From Nitrososphaerota archaeon (GTDB lineage Archaea; Thermoproteota; Nitrososphaeria; Nitrososphaerales; Nitrososphaeraceae), in the NCBI GenBank assembly GCA_005877075.1, contig VBPX01000041.1, positions 38,312-102,311 of the forward strand: DNA of 64,000 bases, given 5' to 3'. Each line of letters opens with the position of its first letter. The stretch's first letter is position 1. Below, in pieces: positions 8,284 to 17,943 of this stretch. Both the position numbers and the translations under genes were made by a program. Below the pieces are notes generated by a model. The model saw only the letters and a list, made by a program, of their open reading frames with translations, was not told the origin of the DNA and searched no databases.

Positions 8284-9960
8284 TTATCTATCATTTAGTT
8301 TATTTATTTGCTCTTTTATGTTATCTGATTCCACTTTTTTAAATAAAGGCTCAATATCACCTAATTTGTCACCTGGGTTCAATGATATCTCTCCAATTGT
8401 GTTCCACCTCTGTTCATGAATGTTATCTTGCAATCCAAGTTGTTTCCATATTTTTTCCACTGAAAATGGAATAAAAGGTTCAAGTAATAAAGATAGGGAT
8501 CTTACCGCATTAATTGATACGAAAAGTGTGGAACCTGATCCTTGAGGATATTTCCAAGGTTCTTTTTTCTGAAAATATTGATTAAAAATTGAGGAAAAAT
8601 TAAGAATACTTTTTAACGCCTTGTCAATTTCGTTACTTGCAATAAGGCCACCTACAATTTTACCAATATTTCCTATTTCCTCTAGAGATTTTTTATCTTC
8701 ATCATCATATTCTTCTGGCCTTGGTATTTTGTTATCAAAATATTTCTTAATAAAAGTTAGTGTTCTATTTATAAAGTTACCAATATTGGCTATCAATTCA
8801 TTGTTTATTTTTTCTTCAAAAGAATTCCAATCAAAGTTGATATCGTCTTGGGAATAATTGCAAATTGATGCAATATAAAATCGTAGGTAATCCGGTTCAA
8901 ACAAATCCACAAATGCTCTTAATCCAATATACCAATTTCTGCTCTTAGAAATTTTATGATTTTGAAGCATGAGGTGTCCACGAGTTGGGATTAAATCAGG
9001 TAATCTGTATTCTTTATTTATCCCGATTCTAATTGCGGGTAAAAAAAGATAGTGATGATAGACAATGTCTTTTCCAATAAAATGATATATCTTGGAATCA
9101 TTCCACTTTTCTTTTGCCCTTTGTATATCTCCGACAAGTTCTATAAGGCAAGAAATATAGCATAAATGGTTATCAAACCAACCATAGAACACCTTATCTT
9201 TTTTTTCATTGGTATTAGGAATTGGCACCCCCCATGAGATATCCCTTGTTATATCCCAATCTTGAAGTCCCTCAACAATCCAATTGAGTACATATTTTTT
9301 GACATCTTGTTGAAGTAACATATTTTCATTTAACCATTTTTCAAGTTCATTTTCAAAATTTGAAAGTTTAAAAAAATAATGATTGGTCTCCTTTTTAACT
9401 GGTTCAATACCACAAATAGCACATTTTGGATCTAGTATCTTATCTGGAATTCTACCACATTTTTCACACAGATCAGAATATTGATCTGTTGCATCACAGT
9501 AAGGGCATCTTCCAACTACGTAACGGTCTGGTAAAAATTTCAAGTCTTTTTCACAATAATATTGGATGACTTGCTTTTCATGGATAAGCCCTCTATTTTT
9601 TAGAACGTTAAAGACGTATTGAACGAAATGTATATTTGTACGAGAACTAGTTTGTGAAAAAGAATCAAAAATTATTCCAATTGACTTAAAATCCTCTAAA
9701 TCTTTATCATGCCAATATTTAACATACTCTTCTGGTTTTATTTTCTTTTTTTCTGTCTCAATAAGTACAGGTGTTCCAAAGTCATCAGATGCACAAAGAT
9801 GATAAACCTCTTTTCCGTCTAGTTTTAAATATCTTCCAAATATGTCTGCAGGAAGATAAGTGGATGAAATATGACCAAGATGTATTTCTCCGTTCGCGTA
9901 TGGGAGTGCACTTGTTATAATCACACTCTCAATATTGGAATTTTGCACAGCAAAGGGCAT
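8284..9960 (-). CDS. metG: Methionyl-tRNA synthetase
   Basis: 558 residues. The class I signature HLGH is at residues 27-30, preceded by TSALPYANGE, and the KMSKS loop appears as HKISKSRNW. Two zinc knuckles (CPYC...CEKC and CAIC) sit in the connective region around residues 150-190, as in the archaeal four-cysteine type. The anticodon-binding helical domain ends at about residue 540. There is no C-terminal dimerisation (EMAP-like) domain. Upstream of nadM with a 2-nt gap. Confidence 0.97.
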   Translation of the reverse strand: MPFAVQNSNIESVIITSALPYANGEIHLGHISSTYLPADIFGRYLKLDGKEVYHLCASDDFGTPVLIETEKKKIKPEEYVKYWHDKDLEDFKSIGIIFDSFSQTSSRTNIHFVQYVFNVLKNRGLIHEKQVIQYYCEKDLKFLPDRYVVGRCPYCDATDQYSDLCEKCGRIPDKILDPKCAICGIEPVKKETNHYFFKLSNFENELEKWLNENMLLQQDVKKYVLNWIVEGLQDWDITRDISWGVPIPNTNEKKDKVFYGWFDNHLCYISCLIELVGDIQRAKEKWNDSKIYHFIGKDIVYHHYLFLPAIRIGINKEYRLPDLIPTRGHLMLQNHKISKSRNWYIGLRAFVDLFEPDYLRFYIASICNYSQDDINFDWNSFEEKINNELIANIGNFINRTLTFIKKYFDNKIPRPEEYDDEDKKSLEEIGNIGKIVGGLIASNEIDKALKSILNFSSIFNQYFQKKEPWKYPQGSGSTLFVSINAVRSLSLLLEPFIPFSVEKIWKQLGLQDNIHEQRWNTIGEISLNPGDKLGDIEPLFKKVESDNIKEQINKLNDR

Positions 9961-10079
9961 TGATAGTAAAGAGGAATTAAAAGTATCGTGTGTAACTGGT
10001 TTAAATTTGTCTAATACCTGATTTTATTGTGATATTATTGAACATTAATTAATTATATCATGTTAGCTGTAATACCCTG

Positions 10080-11297
10080 ATGAGCAATATTGAACTAATT
10101 GACAGGGGAAGAAAGTCATGGGAATGGGCAAACTTTCACATGGGCATCATAAATGCTATAGTTTCTGGAAATCTTGGAAATAAACCGTTGAAAGGATTGA
10201 AACTTGGGCTTTCACTGCATGTTACAAAAGAAACCTCTGTTTTGGTAATAGCTGCGTTAAAACTAGGATCAAAAGTTTCCCTCTGCTCAGCAAATCCATT
10301 ATCAGTACAAGAGGATGTCGCAGCGTTTCTTTCATCAAAGGGAGTAGAAGTTTATGCATGGAAAAATGAGACAGATAGCGAGTATTCGGACAATCTAAAT
10401 AGAGTTTTAGAAACCGGTCCTCAGATAATAACCGACGACGGCTCAAATCTGCATATACTTGCACATAATAAAAAAATTCAAGGGATATTGGGGGGAACTG
10501 AGGAAACTACATCCGGACTTACAAGATTAAGAGCGTTGGAAGATTATGGAAAATTGTTGTATCCCGTTATTGGTGTGAATGAAGCTAGAACCAAACATCT
10601 ATTTGACAATCGGTTCGGTACTGGACAAAGTACTGTGAGCAGTATTATTAATTTGACAAATATTCTTATCGCTGGTAAACAAATAGTTGTATGTGGATAT
10701 GGACACGTGGGCAAAGGAGTTACGACAAGATTACGTGGAATGGGTGGTATTGTTACCGTAGTTGAGGTTGATCCCATAAGAGCTCTTGAAGCGTATATGG
10801 AAGGCTATCACGTAAAAAAAATTAATGAAGTAGTTGACAAGGCAGATATTTTTATTACCTGTACTGGACAAAAGAATGTAATTAGAAACGAACATTTTAA
10901 AAAAATGAAAAATGGCGTAATACTTGCAAATGCAGGTCATTTTGACAATGAAATAGAGGTAAGAAAGTTATTTTCAAATTCAAGTAGAAGATATTCAATC
11001 AAACCGTATTTGGACTGTCTGCATATTTATGGCAGAAAAATTTTCCTACTATCAAGCGGTAGAGTCGTTAATTTAGTAGGATCTGATGGTAATCCTCCAG
11101 AAGTAATGGCAATGTCTTTTGCAAATCAACTTCTATCTATAATGCATATTTTTAGATATTATAGAAGAATGAAAAAGAAGGTCTATTCTGTTCCCGAAAA
11201 TATCGATTCTGTGGTGGCAAAGTTATCACTAAAGTATCTTGGAATAGGTATCGATAAATTGACACCACTTCAGAAAAAGTATGCAAAATCATACTAA
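10080..11297 (+). CDS. ahcY: S-adenosylhomocysteine hydrolase
   Basis: 405 residues, close to archaeal SAHH length. The NAD-binding motif is VVCGYGHVGKGVTTRLRGMG at about residues 202-221, and TDDGSNLHIL with GGTEETTSGLTRL represent the substrate-domain core. The enzyme splits S-adenosylhomocysteine, the product of all SAM methyltransferases, into adenosine and homocysteine. Starts at an ATG at 10080. Divergent from metG. Confidence 0.96.
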   Translation: MSNIELIDRGRKSWEWANFHMGIINAIVSGNLGNKPLKGLKLGLSLHVTKETSVLVIAALKLGSKVSLCSANPLSVQEDVAAFLSSKGVEVYAWKNETDSEYSDNLNRVLETGPQIITDDGSNLHILAHNKKIQGILGGTEETTSGLTRLRALEDYGKLLYPVIGVNEARTKHLFDNRFGTGQSTVSSIINLTNILIAGKQIVVCGYGHVGKGVTTRLRGMGGIVTVVEVDPIRALEAYMEGYHVKKINEVVDKADIFITCTGQKNVIRNEHFKKMKNGVILANAGHFDNEIEVRKLFSNSSRRYSIKPYLDCLHIYGRKIFLLSSGRVVNLVGSDGNPPEVMAMSFANQLLSIMHIFRYYRRMKKKVYSVPENIDSVVAKLSLKYLGIGIDKLTPLQKKYAKSY

Positions 11298-11470
11298 TAT
11301 AAGATCAATTATTATGACTCAAGATTCTTGAAACTGTACTTACCTTAACTTTAACAATTTCAAGGTTCAATTTGGTAATTTAAGGTAATATCATTCAAAC
11401 TAGGATTGAAAATATTTCTGCAGATGGAAGAGAGATTTTTCAGGCATTTTTTCATATTTCATCCATAATA

Positions 11471-11479
11471 TTTTATAAG
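11471..11479 (+). promoter_or_regulatory. Probable TATA-box of the Rieske gene
   Basis: TTTTATAAG lies 25-33 nt before the ATG at 11504, so transcription would start at or next to the start codon. Confidence 0.55.
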
Positions 11480-11503
11480 AGATTAAAACTTAAAAAACTA
11501 ATT

Positions 11504-11809
11504 ATGACTTGGATGCGTGCTGCAAATATAGAAGAATTCGATAAAAAAACAGGAAAGGAAGTAAATTTAAGTGGGAATAGAATTGCCATTTTTCGAACAA
11601 AAGGAAAGTTTTATGCTATCGAAGCATTGTGTAGACATCAAGACGGTTCACTTGCTCCAGGTAAGATAGATGGAGAGGTAGTGGAATGCCCGTTGCATTC
11701 ATGGCATTATAACATACGAACTGGAGAATTATTAGATTATCTGGAAGGTGTAAAATTGAAAACATTTAAAATTGATTTAAAGGGAAAGGATATCTACGTA
11801 GATGTTTGA
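11504..11809 (+). CDS. Rieske [2Fe-2S] ferredoxin
   Basis: 101 residues. Both cluster-binding boxes are present: C43-x-H45 in ALCRHQDG and C62-x2-H65 in ECPLHSWH. No membrane anchor or signal peptide, so it is a soluble cytoplasmic electron carrier, resembling the ferredoxin component of Rieske oxygenases rather than the bc1 subunit. No oxygenase partner is adjacent. A good TATA-box at 11471 suggests a monocistronic leaderless transcript. Confidence 0.93.
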   Translation: MTWMRAANIEEFDKKTGKEVNLSGNRIAIFRTKGKFYAIEALCRHQDGSLAPGKIDGEVVECPLHSWHYNIRTGELLDYLEGVKLKTFKIDLKGKDIYVDV

Positions 11810-11850
11810 GTTAACTTTATCATCATAATAATAATTGTTTTAGTTCTAAT

Positions 11851-13257
11851 TTGAAAATTTATAATAGACTTTCTGATACTGTTGAAGAGATTAAGCCAAA
11901 TAAAGACAACAAGATTAGAATATACGTTTGTGGTATTACAGTATATGATGACTGTCATATAGGACATGCAAGAACGATAGTGATTTTTGATGTATTAAGA
12001 AGATATTTGATCCATAAAGGATATGATTTGACATATGTACAAAATTTTACAGATGTCGATGACAAGATAATAAATAGAGCAAAAGAGGAAGGAAAAGCTA
12101 CTGAAGAGATTTCTAGTAAGTATATCTCAAACTATTTTGAAGACTTTTGTAAATTAAATGTAATGAACGCCGATCATTATCCAAAAGCTACTGAACACAT
12201 TAACGAGATAATAGAGGCAATTAAGATATTGAGAGAAAAAAATTATACATACACCACTTTAAACGGGATATATTTTAGAGTGCGGTCATTTCCAAATTAT
12301 GGTAAACTATCAAAGAAGAAAATCGATGAGCTTGAAGAAGGTTCAAGAATTGAGATGGATTCCTTGAAAGAAGATCCATTAGATTTTGCCTTATGGAAAT
12401 TTTCTTCTGACGCTCCATCATGGGATGGCCCCTGGGGAAAAGGAAGGCCAGGATGGCATATTGAATGTTCTGTCATGGTCTCAAAGTTTCTTGGTAATGA
12501 AATCGAAATTCATGGTGGCGGAACAGATCTTATTTTTCCACATCATGAGAATGAAATTGCTCAATCGGAAACCTTTAACGAAAAGAAACTTGCAAATCTC
12601 TGGATGCATGTAGGAATGATTACGATAAACTCTGAAAAGATGTCAAAATCGCTAAAAAATATGATTTTAGTTAGAAATGCCCTTAAAAAATGGGGAGCTA
12701 ATATTCTTAGAATATACCTTATTTCCTCCCAATATTCAAAACCAATGGATTACAACGACGAAATTTTGCATGAAGCGTTACAAAAATGGAGACAGATTGA
12801 GCACTGTAATTACGAACTTAGGACAACAAAAAATAATGTCAATGTGGAAATAGCCGAATTTGAAAAGCAGTGCAATAATTATCTGAATATTTTTATGTCG
12901 TCTTTAGACAGCAATCTGAATACTTCGTCAGCATTAACTTCCTTTATGAAACTAATTTCATATATTAACAATTTAAGTTCTTCCGAAAAATTAACAACTG
13001 CAATGTCAACTCTAGCGTTACCTTTGGTTAGTACTATGATGAATATTATGGGCATAAAGATAATAGATATCAATGATACTGCCAAAGCAGAAATTGAAAA
13101 CATGATTGAGTTAAGAAATAATCTTAGACTTGAGAAAAAATTTCAAGATGCAGATGAATTGCGAAAAAAGATATTTGAATTATATAATGTAGAGCTTACC
13201 GATCATTCCAAATACACTTCATGGAAAAAGATTGAAAGTGTCGAATTTGATAGATAG
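11851..13257 (+). CDS. cysS: Cysteinyl-tRNA synthetase
   Basis: 468 residues from a TTG start at 11851. It shows CGITVYDDCHIGHART with the HIGH motif at residues 36-39 and SEKMSKSLKN as the KMSKS loop. The zinc-binding Cys28 sits in VYVCG-like context and GWHIECSVM provides another conserved Cys. It charges tRNA-Cys, and the helical C-terminal domain ends normally. The upstream ATG-free region and the normal N-terminal sequence support the TTG. Confidence 0.96.
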   Translation: MKIYNRLSDTVEEIKPNKDNKIRIYVCGITVYDDCHIGHARTIVIFDVLRRYLIHKGYDLTYVQNFTDVDDKIINRAKEEGKATEEISSKYISNYFEDFCKLNVMNADHYPKATEHINEIIEAIKILREKNYTYTTLNGIYFRVRSFPNYGKLSKKKIDELEEGSRIEMDSLKEDPLDFALWKFSSDAPSWDGPWGKGRPGWHIECSVMVSKFLGNEIEIHGGGTDLIFPHHENEIAQSETFNEKKLANLWMHVGMITINSEKMSKSLKNMILVRNALKKWGANILRIYLISSQYSKPMDYNDEILHEALQKWRQIEHCNYELRTTKNNVNVEIAEFEKQCNNYLNIFMSSLDSNLNTSSALTSFMKLISYINNLSSSEKLTTAMSTLALPLVSTMMNIMGIKIIDINDTAKAEIENMIELRNNLRLEKKFQDADELRKKIFELYNVELTDHSKYTSWKKIESVEFDR

Positions 13258-13399
13258 CGAAAGTATTTGAGATTTCTTTTACTATTTGCCAATGACAATC
13301 TTGAAAATTTATTGGTAAATATTGTTTAGTTTACAGAAAGATAAATCAATTGATTATTTGATAAACTATTAATTATTCAAAATATAGATTAAGTCATAG

Positions 13400-13870
13400 T
13401 TGAAAAATAAGAAAATAATCTTTGCGACTATAATATCAGCCGTGTTGGTTATTTCCATAGGCTTGGCAACATTCTTTAATCCTTTTAAGAGTAATGCCAA
13501 AATGTTTAGCGAATCATTAATTGTTTTGGTATCAAAGTCACAAGAATTGACAAGAAACTATCAACAAGAAGTTGGAAAGTGGAACATGAAAATACACGAT
13601 AATTTGACAATGGTTATCATTACTGATAAATATCTGACTCAATTTGAAGCACTGGAGGGTGATGCAAAAAATTTAAAGGTTCCAAATGAGTATGAAAATA
13701 TCAAAGATTCATTTATTCGGTCGTTGGAATCAGAGGCCGCGAGTTACATACATTTCAAAAACTATTTGATTACTGGAAATAGGAGTGAAGATCAACTCTC
13801 AACAGATAATCTGTCCCTCTCGTATCAATATGAGCAGGTATACTCTGGTTTTCTTTCCAAAAATCATTAA
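13400..13870 (+). CDS. Membrane-anchored hypothetical protein
   Basis: 156 residues from a TTG start. Residues about 5-26 (IIFATIISAVLVISIGLATF) form a signal anchor, followed by an extracellular, mostly helical region (for example SESLIVLVSKSQELTRNYQQ). No catalytic motif or known domain. The gene after it (13891) is also exported and lies 20 nt downstream, suggesting one transcript. Confidence 0.65.
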   Translation: MKNKKIIFATIISAVLVISIGLATFFNPFKSNAKMFSESLIVLVSKSQELTRNYQQEVGKWNMKIHDNLTMVIITDKYLTQFEALEGDAKNLKVPNEYENIKDSFIRSLESEAASYIHFKNYLITGNRSEDQLSTDNLSLSYQYEQVYSGFLSKNH

Positions 13871-13911
13871 TTTTTATGTAATATGGATCTTTGGAGACAA
13901 AAATAAATTCC

Positions 13912-14640
13912 ATGTCTATTTCAATATTTTGGAGACTTTTAGCAATGAGAAAAAACTCTTTTTTATGTGCACGTGATATATTAATACCAAAAACAGTATT
14001 GATTTTTTTCGGCATCCCGATATTGCTATTAAATAATTCAGCTTACTCAATAGAGAATTTTAAGACTTTACAAACAAATACATTAGTTGATCAAAGTGGA
14101 ATCATTCATTTATTTGGTGAACTAAAAAATATTTCAAATGAATCACAATACAGTGTTACAGCATTCGCTAATCTTCATGATAAAAATGGCCAAAATATAG
14201 GTAATGGAAGTGGAATAGCAATGGTAAGATCATTAAATGTCGGGCAGGTTTCCCCTTTAGAGATTCTATTTCTAAATAAAGACCCATCCAAACAATTTTT
14301 TGATTATTCTCTAAATTATACAAGCAAAGCAGGACATCAGAAGGCCGATAATATAGTTATTACCTCATCAAAATCCAGACCTGATATATTTGGTTATTAT
14401 TATGTTAGTGGAAGAATTTTGAATATGGGAAATCAAACTGCCACAAATGTACTTGCGATAGCATCTTTCTTCGACACGAATGGTAAAATAATTGGTCTAT
14501 CTAGCGCGATAGCAGAACCTACTAACATTACCTCTCACTCTCCAGCTAGTTTTACAATAGTGATGGATGACAAATTACAATCATCTAAAATCAAAAATTA
14601 TTCGTTAATTGCTGATTCAGACCAGTACGTTTCAAAATAA
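13912..14640 (+). CDS. Exported FxLYD-like domain protein
   Basis: 242 residues from the ATG at 13912 (an in-frame TTG at 13891 would add seven). A hydrophobic signal segment (TVLIFFGIPILLLNNSAYS) is followed by two repeats of an immunoglobulin-like module: FGELKNISNESQYSVTAFAN with DKNGQNIG, and YYVSGRILNMGNQTATNVLA with DTNGKIIG. The G..N..N.....V...A...D.nG..ig pattern is that of FxLYD domains, common in thaumarchaeal surface proteins. The role is probably structural or binding outside the membrane. Confidence 0.75.
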   Translation: MSISIFWRLLAMRKNSFLCARDILIPKTVLIFFGIPILLLNNSAYSIENFKTLQTNTLVDQSGIIHLFGELKNISNESQYSVTAFANLHDKNGQNIGNGSGIAMVRSLNVGQVSPLEILFLNKDPSKQFFDYSLNYTSKAGHQKADNIVITSSKSRPDIFGYYYVSGRILNMGNQTATNVLAIASFFDTNGKIIGLSSAIAEPTNITSHSPASFTIVMDDKLQSSKIKNYSLIADSDQYVSK

Positions 14641-14669
14641 ATTGCAAGTTTATTATTACAAGTCTTGCA

Positions 14670-14692
14670 GACGCAAAAAACTAGTTTTTGTT
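14670..14692. terminator. A/T palindrome, possible bidirectional terminator
   Basis: The sequence GCAAAAAACTAGTTTTTG is a near-perfect palindrome about 30 nt after the stop at 14640. It ends in a T-run on either strand, as expected for an archaeal oligo-T terminator. Confidence 0.3.
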
Positions 14693-14768
14693 CTATGATA
14701 AGTAGTTCTCGTTTTTTGGTTCGGCAAGGCTACAGAATTATATAACGCTATTCTAGATTGTATAAAAT

Positions 14769-14918
14769 ATGGAAATATTTCATCCGTCTGTTTTTCTAGC
14801 TATGATTCCATATTTGTTTATTGGTAGCTTCCCTGTATTTGGATTGATATTGGTTACAAAATGGATTTTTGATGACACTAGAAAGAAGAAAAAAATTAGA
14901 TTGAATTATGGTATTTGA
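14769..14918 (+). CDS. Small single-span membrane protein
   Basis: 49 residues from an ATG: a hydrophobic segment (VFLAMIPYLFIGSFPVFGLI, continuing LVTKW) followed by a strongly basic cytoplasmic tail (DDTRKKKKIRLNYGI). This positive-inside pattern is good support for a real small membrane protein. A TATA-like run (TTATATAAC) lies upstream. No family recognised. Confidence 0.5.
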   Translation: MEIFHPSVFLAMIPYLFIGSFPVFGLILVTKWIFDDTRKKKKIRLNYGI

Positions 14919-15020
14919 AATTACTTTTTCTTTTGTAACTCTTTGTACATGTAGTAAGATATCACAGAATGTAAATATGTGAAAATATATAGCACATCTT
15001 TGCAATATTTTATCCATATA

Positions 15021-15152
15021 ATGAATTCACCATCTCAAAAAAAGTGCGCTTTATGTGAAGAGGTGCTACCACTTTCAAGTGGTATAAATATTTGTGAAAA
15101 TTGCATAAAAAGTGCAGACTGTTGTGTTGGATTAGAAAACTTGAGAGATTAA
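15021..15152 (+). CDS. Small zinc-ribbon protein
   Basis: 43 residues: KKCALCEEVLPLSSGINICE then NCIKSADCC. Two CxxC pairs (CALC and CENC) separated by about 16 residues form a zinc ribbon, with an extra Cys pair at the end. The ATG at 15021 is in an AT-rich context. It is convergent with the HTH-CBS gene 10 nt away. Function is unknown. Confidence 0.6.
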   Translation: MNSPSQKKCALCEEVLPLSSGINICENCIKSADCCVGLENLRD

Positions 15153-15161
15153 ATCTAATTT

Positions 15162-15719
15162 CTATTCTGCCATTTTCAGAGTATCGCTAATAGTTATGAT
15201 ACCAATAACTTCTCCTTTCCGACTTACCAGTACACACTTGGCAAACCTTACTAGAGGAATTAGTGCCTTGGCAGGCGTGGCAATATCAACTATAGGTGGG
15301 GGTGGTTCCATGACTTGCAGAATAGGTACCTGGTGAATGTTCTTCTTATCGTCGCTTTCAAGTACTTTTCTGGCAAGGATATCCTCGCTTACGATTCCTA
15401 CAATTTTAAATACATCAAAAACTGGAATTTGACTAATAGAGTTTTTCATCATTTTTTCTATTGCGACTTCTAATTTTTCATCTTTCTGGATTGAAATCAC
15501 TTCATGACTACATATATCCCCAGCCTTCAGTGATGTTTTTCCTTCTTGAGAACTTAGAACCTCAAATATTTTTCTAGCAGTATCATAGCTGGGTTTACAT
15601 CGTCCAGATTCAATTTGGTTTACCATAGATGTACTAATTCCGGATAGTGACGCTAGCTCACGCTGAGTCAATCCCAGTCTTATCCGTCCTTGCTTAATGT
15701 ACTCTATTCTCGGAAGCAT
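15162..15719 (-). CDS. HTH-XRE / CBS-domain transcriptional regulator
   Basis: 185 residues. Residues about 8-60 form an XRE-type helix-turn-helix (RLGLTQRELASLSGISTSMV, then NQIESGRCKPS). Residues 67-185 are two CBS domains (SHEVISIQKDEKLEVAIEKM ... VGIVSEDIL ... VIGIITISD), which usually bind adenosyl nucleotides. This arrangement is typical of archaeal regulators that tie transcription to energy charge or SAM. Targets cannot be deduced. Divergent from prf1. Confidence 0.9.
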   Translation of the reverse strand: MLPRIEYIKQGRIRLGLTQRELASLSGISTSMVNQIESGRCKPSYDTARKIFEVLSSQEGKTSLKAGDICSHEVISIQKDEKLEVAIEKMMKNSISQIPVFDVFKIVGIVSEDILARKVLESDDKKNIHQVPILQVMEPPPPIVDIATPAKALIPLVRFAKCVLVSRKGEVIGIITISDTLKMAE

Positions 15720-15852
15720 TTACTCATGATTTATTGCAGTATCATATTTTTATAGTAATAGCATGCACCGCAAAAAAAGAGAATAAAAATAAACAAGATG
15801 ACATAGCCTTAACCTTATATTATATAGACTTAATGATGTCATACAATTAAAA

Positions 15853-17130
15853 ATGAGTCAAGAGGCCCACAAGAAAAAGTGGGATTCTGTAAAGAGATAC
15901 AAATTAACCAAGATGTTAAATCAGTTATCAAGTATTACTGGTCATGGCACTGAGTTGGTTACAGTGTATATTCCTCCGCGTAGACCAATTTTCGAAGTAA
16001 TAGGCCAACTGAGAAATGAGTCTGGGACCGCTTCTAATATCAAGTCTGATTTAACAAGAACACACGTACAGGATGCCTTGAGTAAGACAGTAGAACATCT
16101 TAAACTCTTCAAAGAAACACCAGAGAATGGACTTGCAATTTTTTGTGGAGCCATTCCAAATAACAAGGGAATAGGAAATGAGAAAATAGAACTTTATTCG
16201 GTTTTCCCGCCAAAACCTATTCAGATTAATCTGTATAGATGCGATGATCATTTTTGGACAGATCATATAAAAGACATGCTCAGAGATGAAAAAGTAATAG
16301 GATTACTAGCTATAGATAGTCAGGAGGCAGGATTAGGTATCCTAACAGGGGATAGGTGGGAAGTGATAGATACCCTAACATCAGGTGTGGCTGGAAAGCA
16401 TCGACAGGGAGGACAATCAGCAAGGAGATTTGAGAGACTCAGGGAAAATGAACTGAATGAATACTTTCACAGAATTGCAGATCACGCGCAAAAAGTTTTC
16501 ATCGACGAATATAAGATAAATGGATTGATCCTAGGAGGTCCTGGACCAACAAAGGAGAATTTTTTGAAGGAAGAATATCTGGACTATAGACTTCAAAATA
16601 ATGTAGTTGCTACAATAGATAGTTCATACTCTGGAAGTGAAGGAGTTAGAGAGATCCTGGAAAAGGTAAATGAGCAAGGCATAATAACAGAATATAGATT
16701 ATTAGAAGAAAAAAAATTAATCAAGAAATTCATGAGCCAAGTTTATTCAAATGAAGGGCTAGCAGTATATGGACTTAATGATGTTCTAAAGTTTTTGAGA
16801 AGTGGAATAATCGATACCTTGATCGTCACTGATGAAATATCATACGTCCAGTTAGAGGTTAAGTGTAATAAATGTGGAGATGTTGAGGAGAAGTTTGTTG
16901 AACGATCTAAATTAATCAATTTAAAGCAAGATGAGGCTTCAAAAGCCTGTTCTAAATGCGGAAGTGTGGATAAGGTTAGTAGTGAAAAAGATATTGTCGA
17001 TGTCCTCGAAGAGTTATCCATTAATATAGGAAGCAAGATGGAAATTATCTCGTCAAAAACGGAAGAAGGTGCTCAACTAGGGAGTCTGGGAAATATTGGT
17101 GCATTGTTACGTTTTAATCCCTCGCGTTAA
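15853..17130 (+). CDS. prf1: Peptide chain release factor aRF1
   Basis: 425 residues. The stop-codon-recognition motif NIKS is in GTASNIKSDLTRT (about residue 60), and the peptide-release GGQ is in GKHRQGGQSARRF (about residue 180). A C-terminal zinc-ribbon-like region has CNKCG and CSKCG (about residues 339-378). It reads all three stop codons and releases the peptide from the archaeal ribosome. ATG start at 15853. Confidence 0.97.
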   Translation: MSQEAHKKKWDSVKRYKLTKMLNQLSSITGHGTELVTVYIPPRRPIFEVIGQLRNESGTASNIKSDLTRTHVQDALSKTVEHLKLFKETPENGLAIFCGAIPNNKGIGNEKIELYSVFPPKPIQINLYRCDDHFWTDHIKDMLRDEKVIGLLAIDSQEAGLGILTGDRWEVIDTLTSGVAGKHRQGGQSARRFERLRENELNEYFHRIADHAQKVFIDEYKINGLILGGPGPTKENFLKEEYLDYRLQNNVVATIDSSYSGSEGVREILEKVNEQGIITEYRLLEEKKLIKKFMSQVYSNEGLAVYGLNDVLKFLRSGIIDTLIVTDEISYVQLEVKCNKCGDVEEKFVERSKLINLKQDEASKACSKCGSVDKVSSEKDIVDVLEELSINIGSKMEIISSKTEEGAQLGSLGNIGALLRFNPSR

Positions 17131-17138
17131 ATCACAAA

Positions 17139-17588
17139 TTACTTTGCTTTAATATCAGATACCGTCAATGATGATTTTATTTTTTGTGCAATCTTGTTTA
17201 GTTCCTCGTCTGATATGAGGGTTCTAGAGGGCCATCTCCCATTTGGAGAATCGTAGTTGAATCTTGGGATTATATGAACATGAACATGAAGGACAATTTG
17301 ATTTGCTGCACGTCCATTGTTTTGGCCAATGTTTAAGCCCTTTGCATCTAACGCTTTAACAATTGCCTTTGCCAAAAACGAAACCGTGGAAAACAGTTTT
17401 CCAATTTCTTCATCTTGCATTGAAAAAATACTCTCGTGATGTTTTTTTGGTAGAACTAGAGTATGCCCAGTATTTATGGGATATTTGTCCATAAACGCAA
17501 TATACCGAGAATCTTCGTAAAGTTTGACAGCTTGTAATTTGTCATCAATTATAGAGCAGAAAATACACGATTTAGTACTCGTTTTCAA
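17139..17588 (-). CDS. HIT-family nucleotide hydrolase
   Basis: 149 residues. The histidine triad is in LHVHVHIIPRF, with CIFCSI near the N-terminus as a possible zinc-binding half-site and SGHTLVLPK-like GHTLVLPKKHHES upstream. HIT proteins hydrolyse nucleoside phosphoramidates or diadenosine polyphosphates. Convergent with prf1, with 8 nt between stops. Start ATG at 17588. Confidence 0.93.
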   Translation of the reverse strand: MKTSTKSCIFCSIIDDKLQAVKLYEDSRYIAFMDKYPINTGHTLVLPKKHHESIFSMQDEEIGKLFSTVSFLAKAIVKALDAKGLNIGQNNGRAANQIVLHVHVHIIPRFNYDSPNGRWPSRTLISDEELNKIAQKIKSSLTVSDIKAK

Positions 17589-17650
17589 TAAGTAAAATCC
17601 ATATCTTTTGCTGATTTATGTTTTTGTTATGTTTCCTAATTTACGTGACT

Positions 17651-17660
17651 TTTAAATAGG
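17651..17660 (+). promoter_or_regulatory. Probable TATA-box of the zinc-ribbon gene
   Basis: TTTAAATAGG lies 23-32 nt before the ATG at 17683, fitting a leaderless transcript. Confidence 0.5.
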
Positions 17661-17682
17661 TCATATTTTTTTCTAATTGTAA

Positions 17683-17871
17683 ATGACTGAAACTATCGAA
17701 GTATACGAATTCAATATGAAATTTACATTTACTTGCCCAAAATGTGATTATAAAAATGAAGATATCTCTTCTGTAGATATCGCTAACGGCAATGCAGAGT
17801 GTGGAATGTGTGAAACTATTTTTAAAATAGAGGGCGTTGACGGAATAAAGATTTTTGCACTTGTAGAATAA
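17683..17871 (+). CDS. Small zinc-ribbon protein
   Basis: 62 residues with two CxxC knuckles: FTCPKCDYKNEDI and AECGMCETIFK, separated by about 20 residues. It resembles TFIIS/DksA-like or ribosomal zinc ribbons in layout only. It has its own TATA-box. Function is unknown. Confidence 0.75.
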   Translation: MTETIEVYEFNMKFTFTCPKCDYKNEDISSVDIANGNAECGMCETIFKIEGVDGIKIFALVE

Positions 17872-17943
17872 TTTCTTAGATTTGATGATACTTAAATTGG
17901 TATTAATGTTATATTAAAATACGCTTTAATTATTAATTCATTA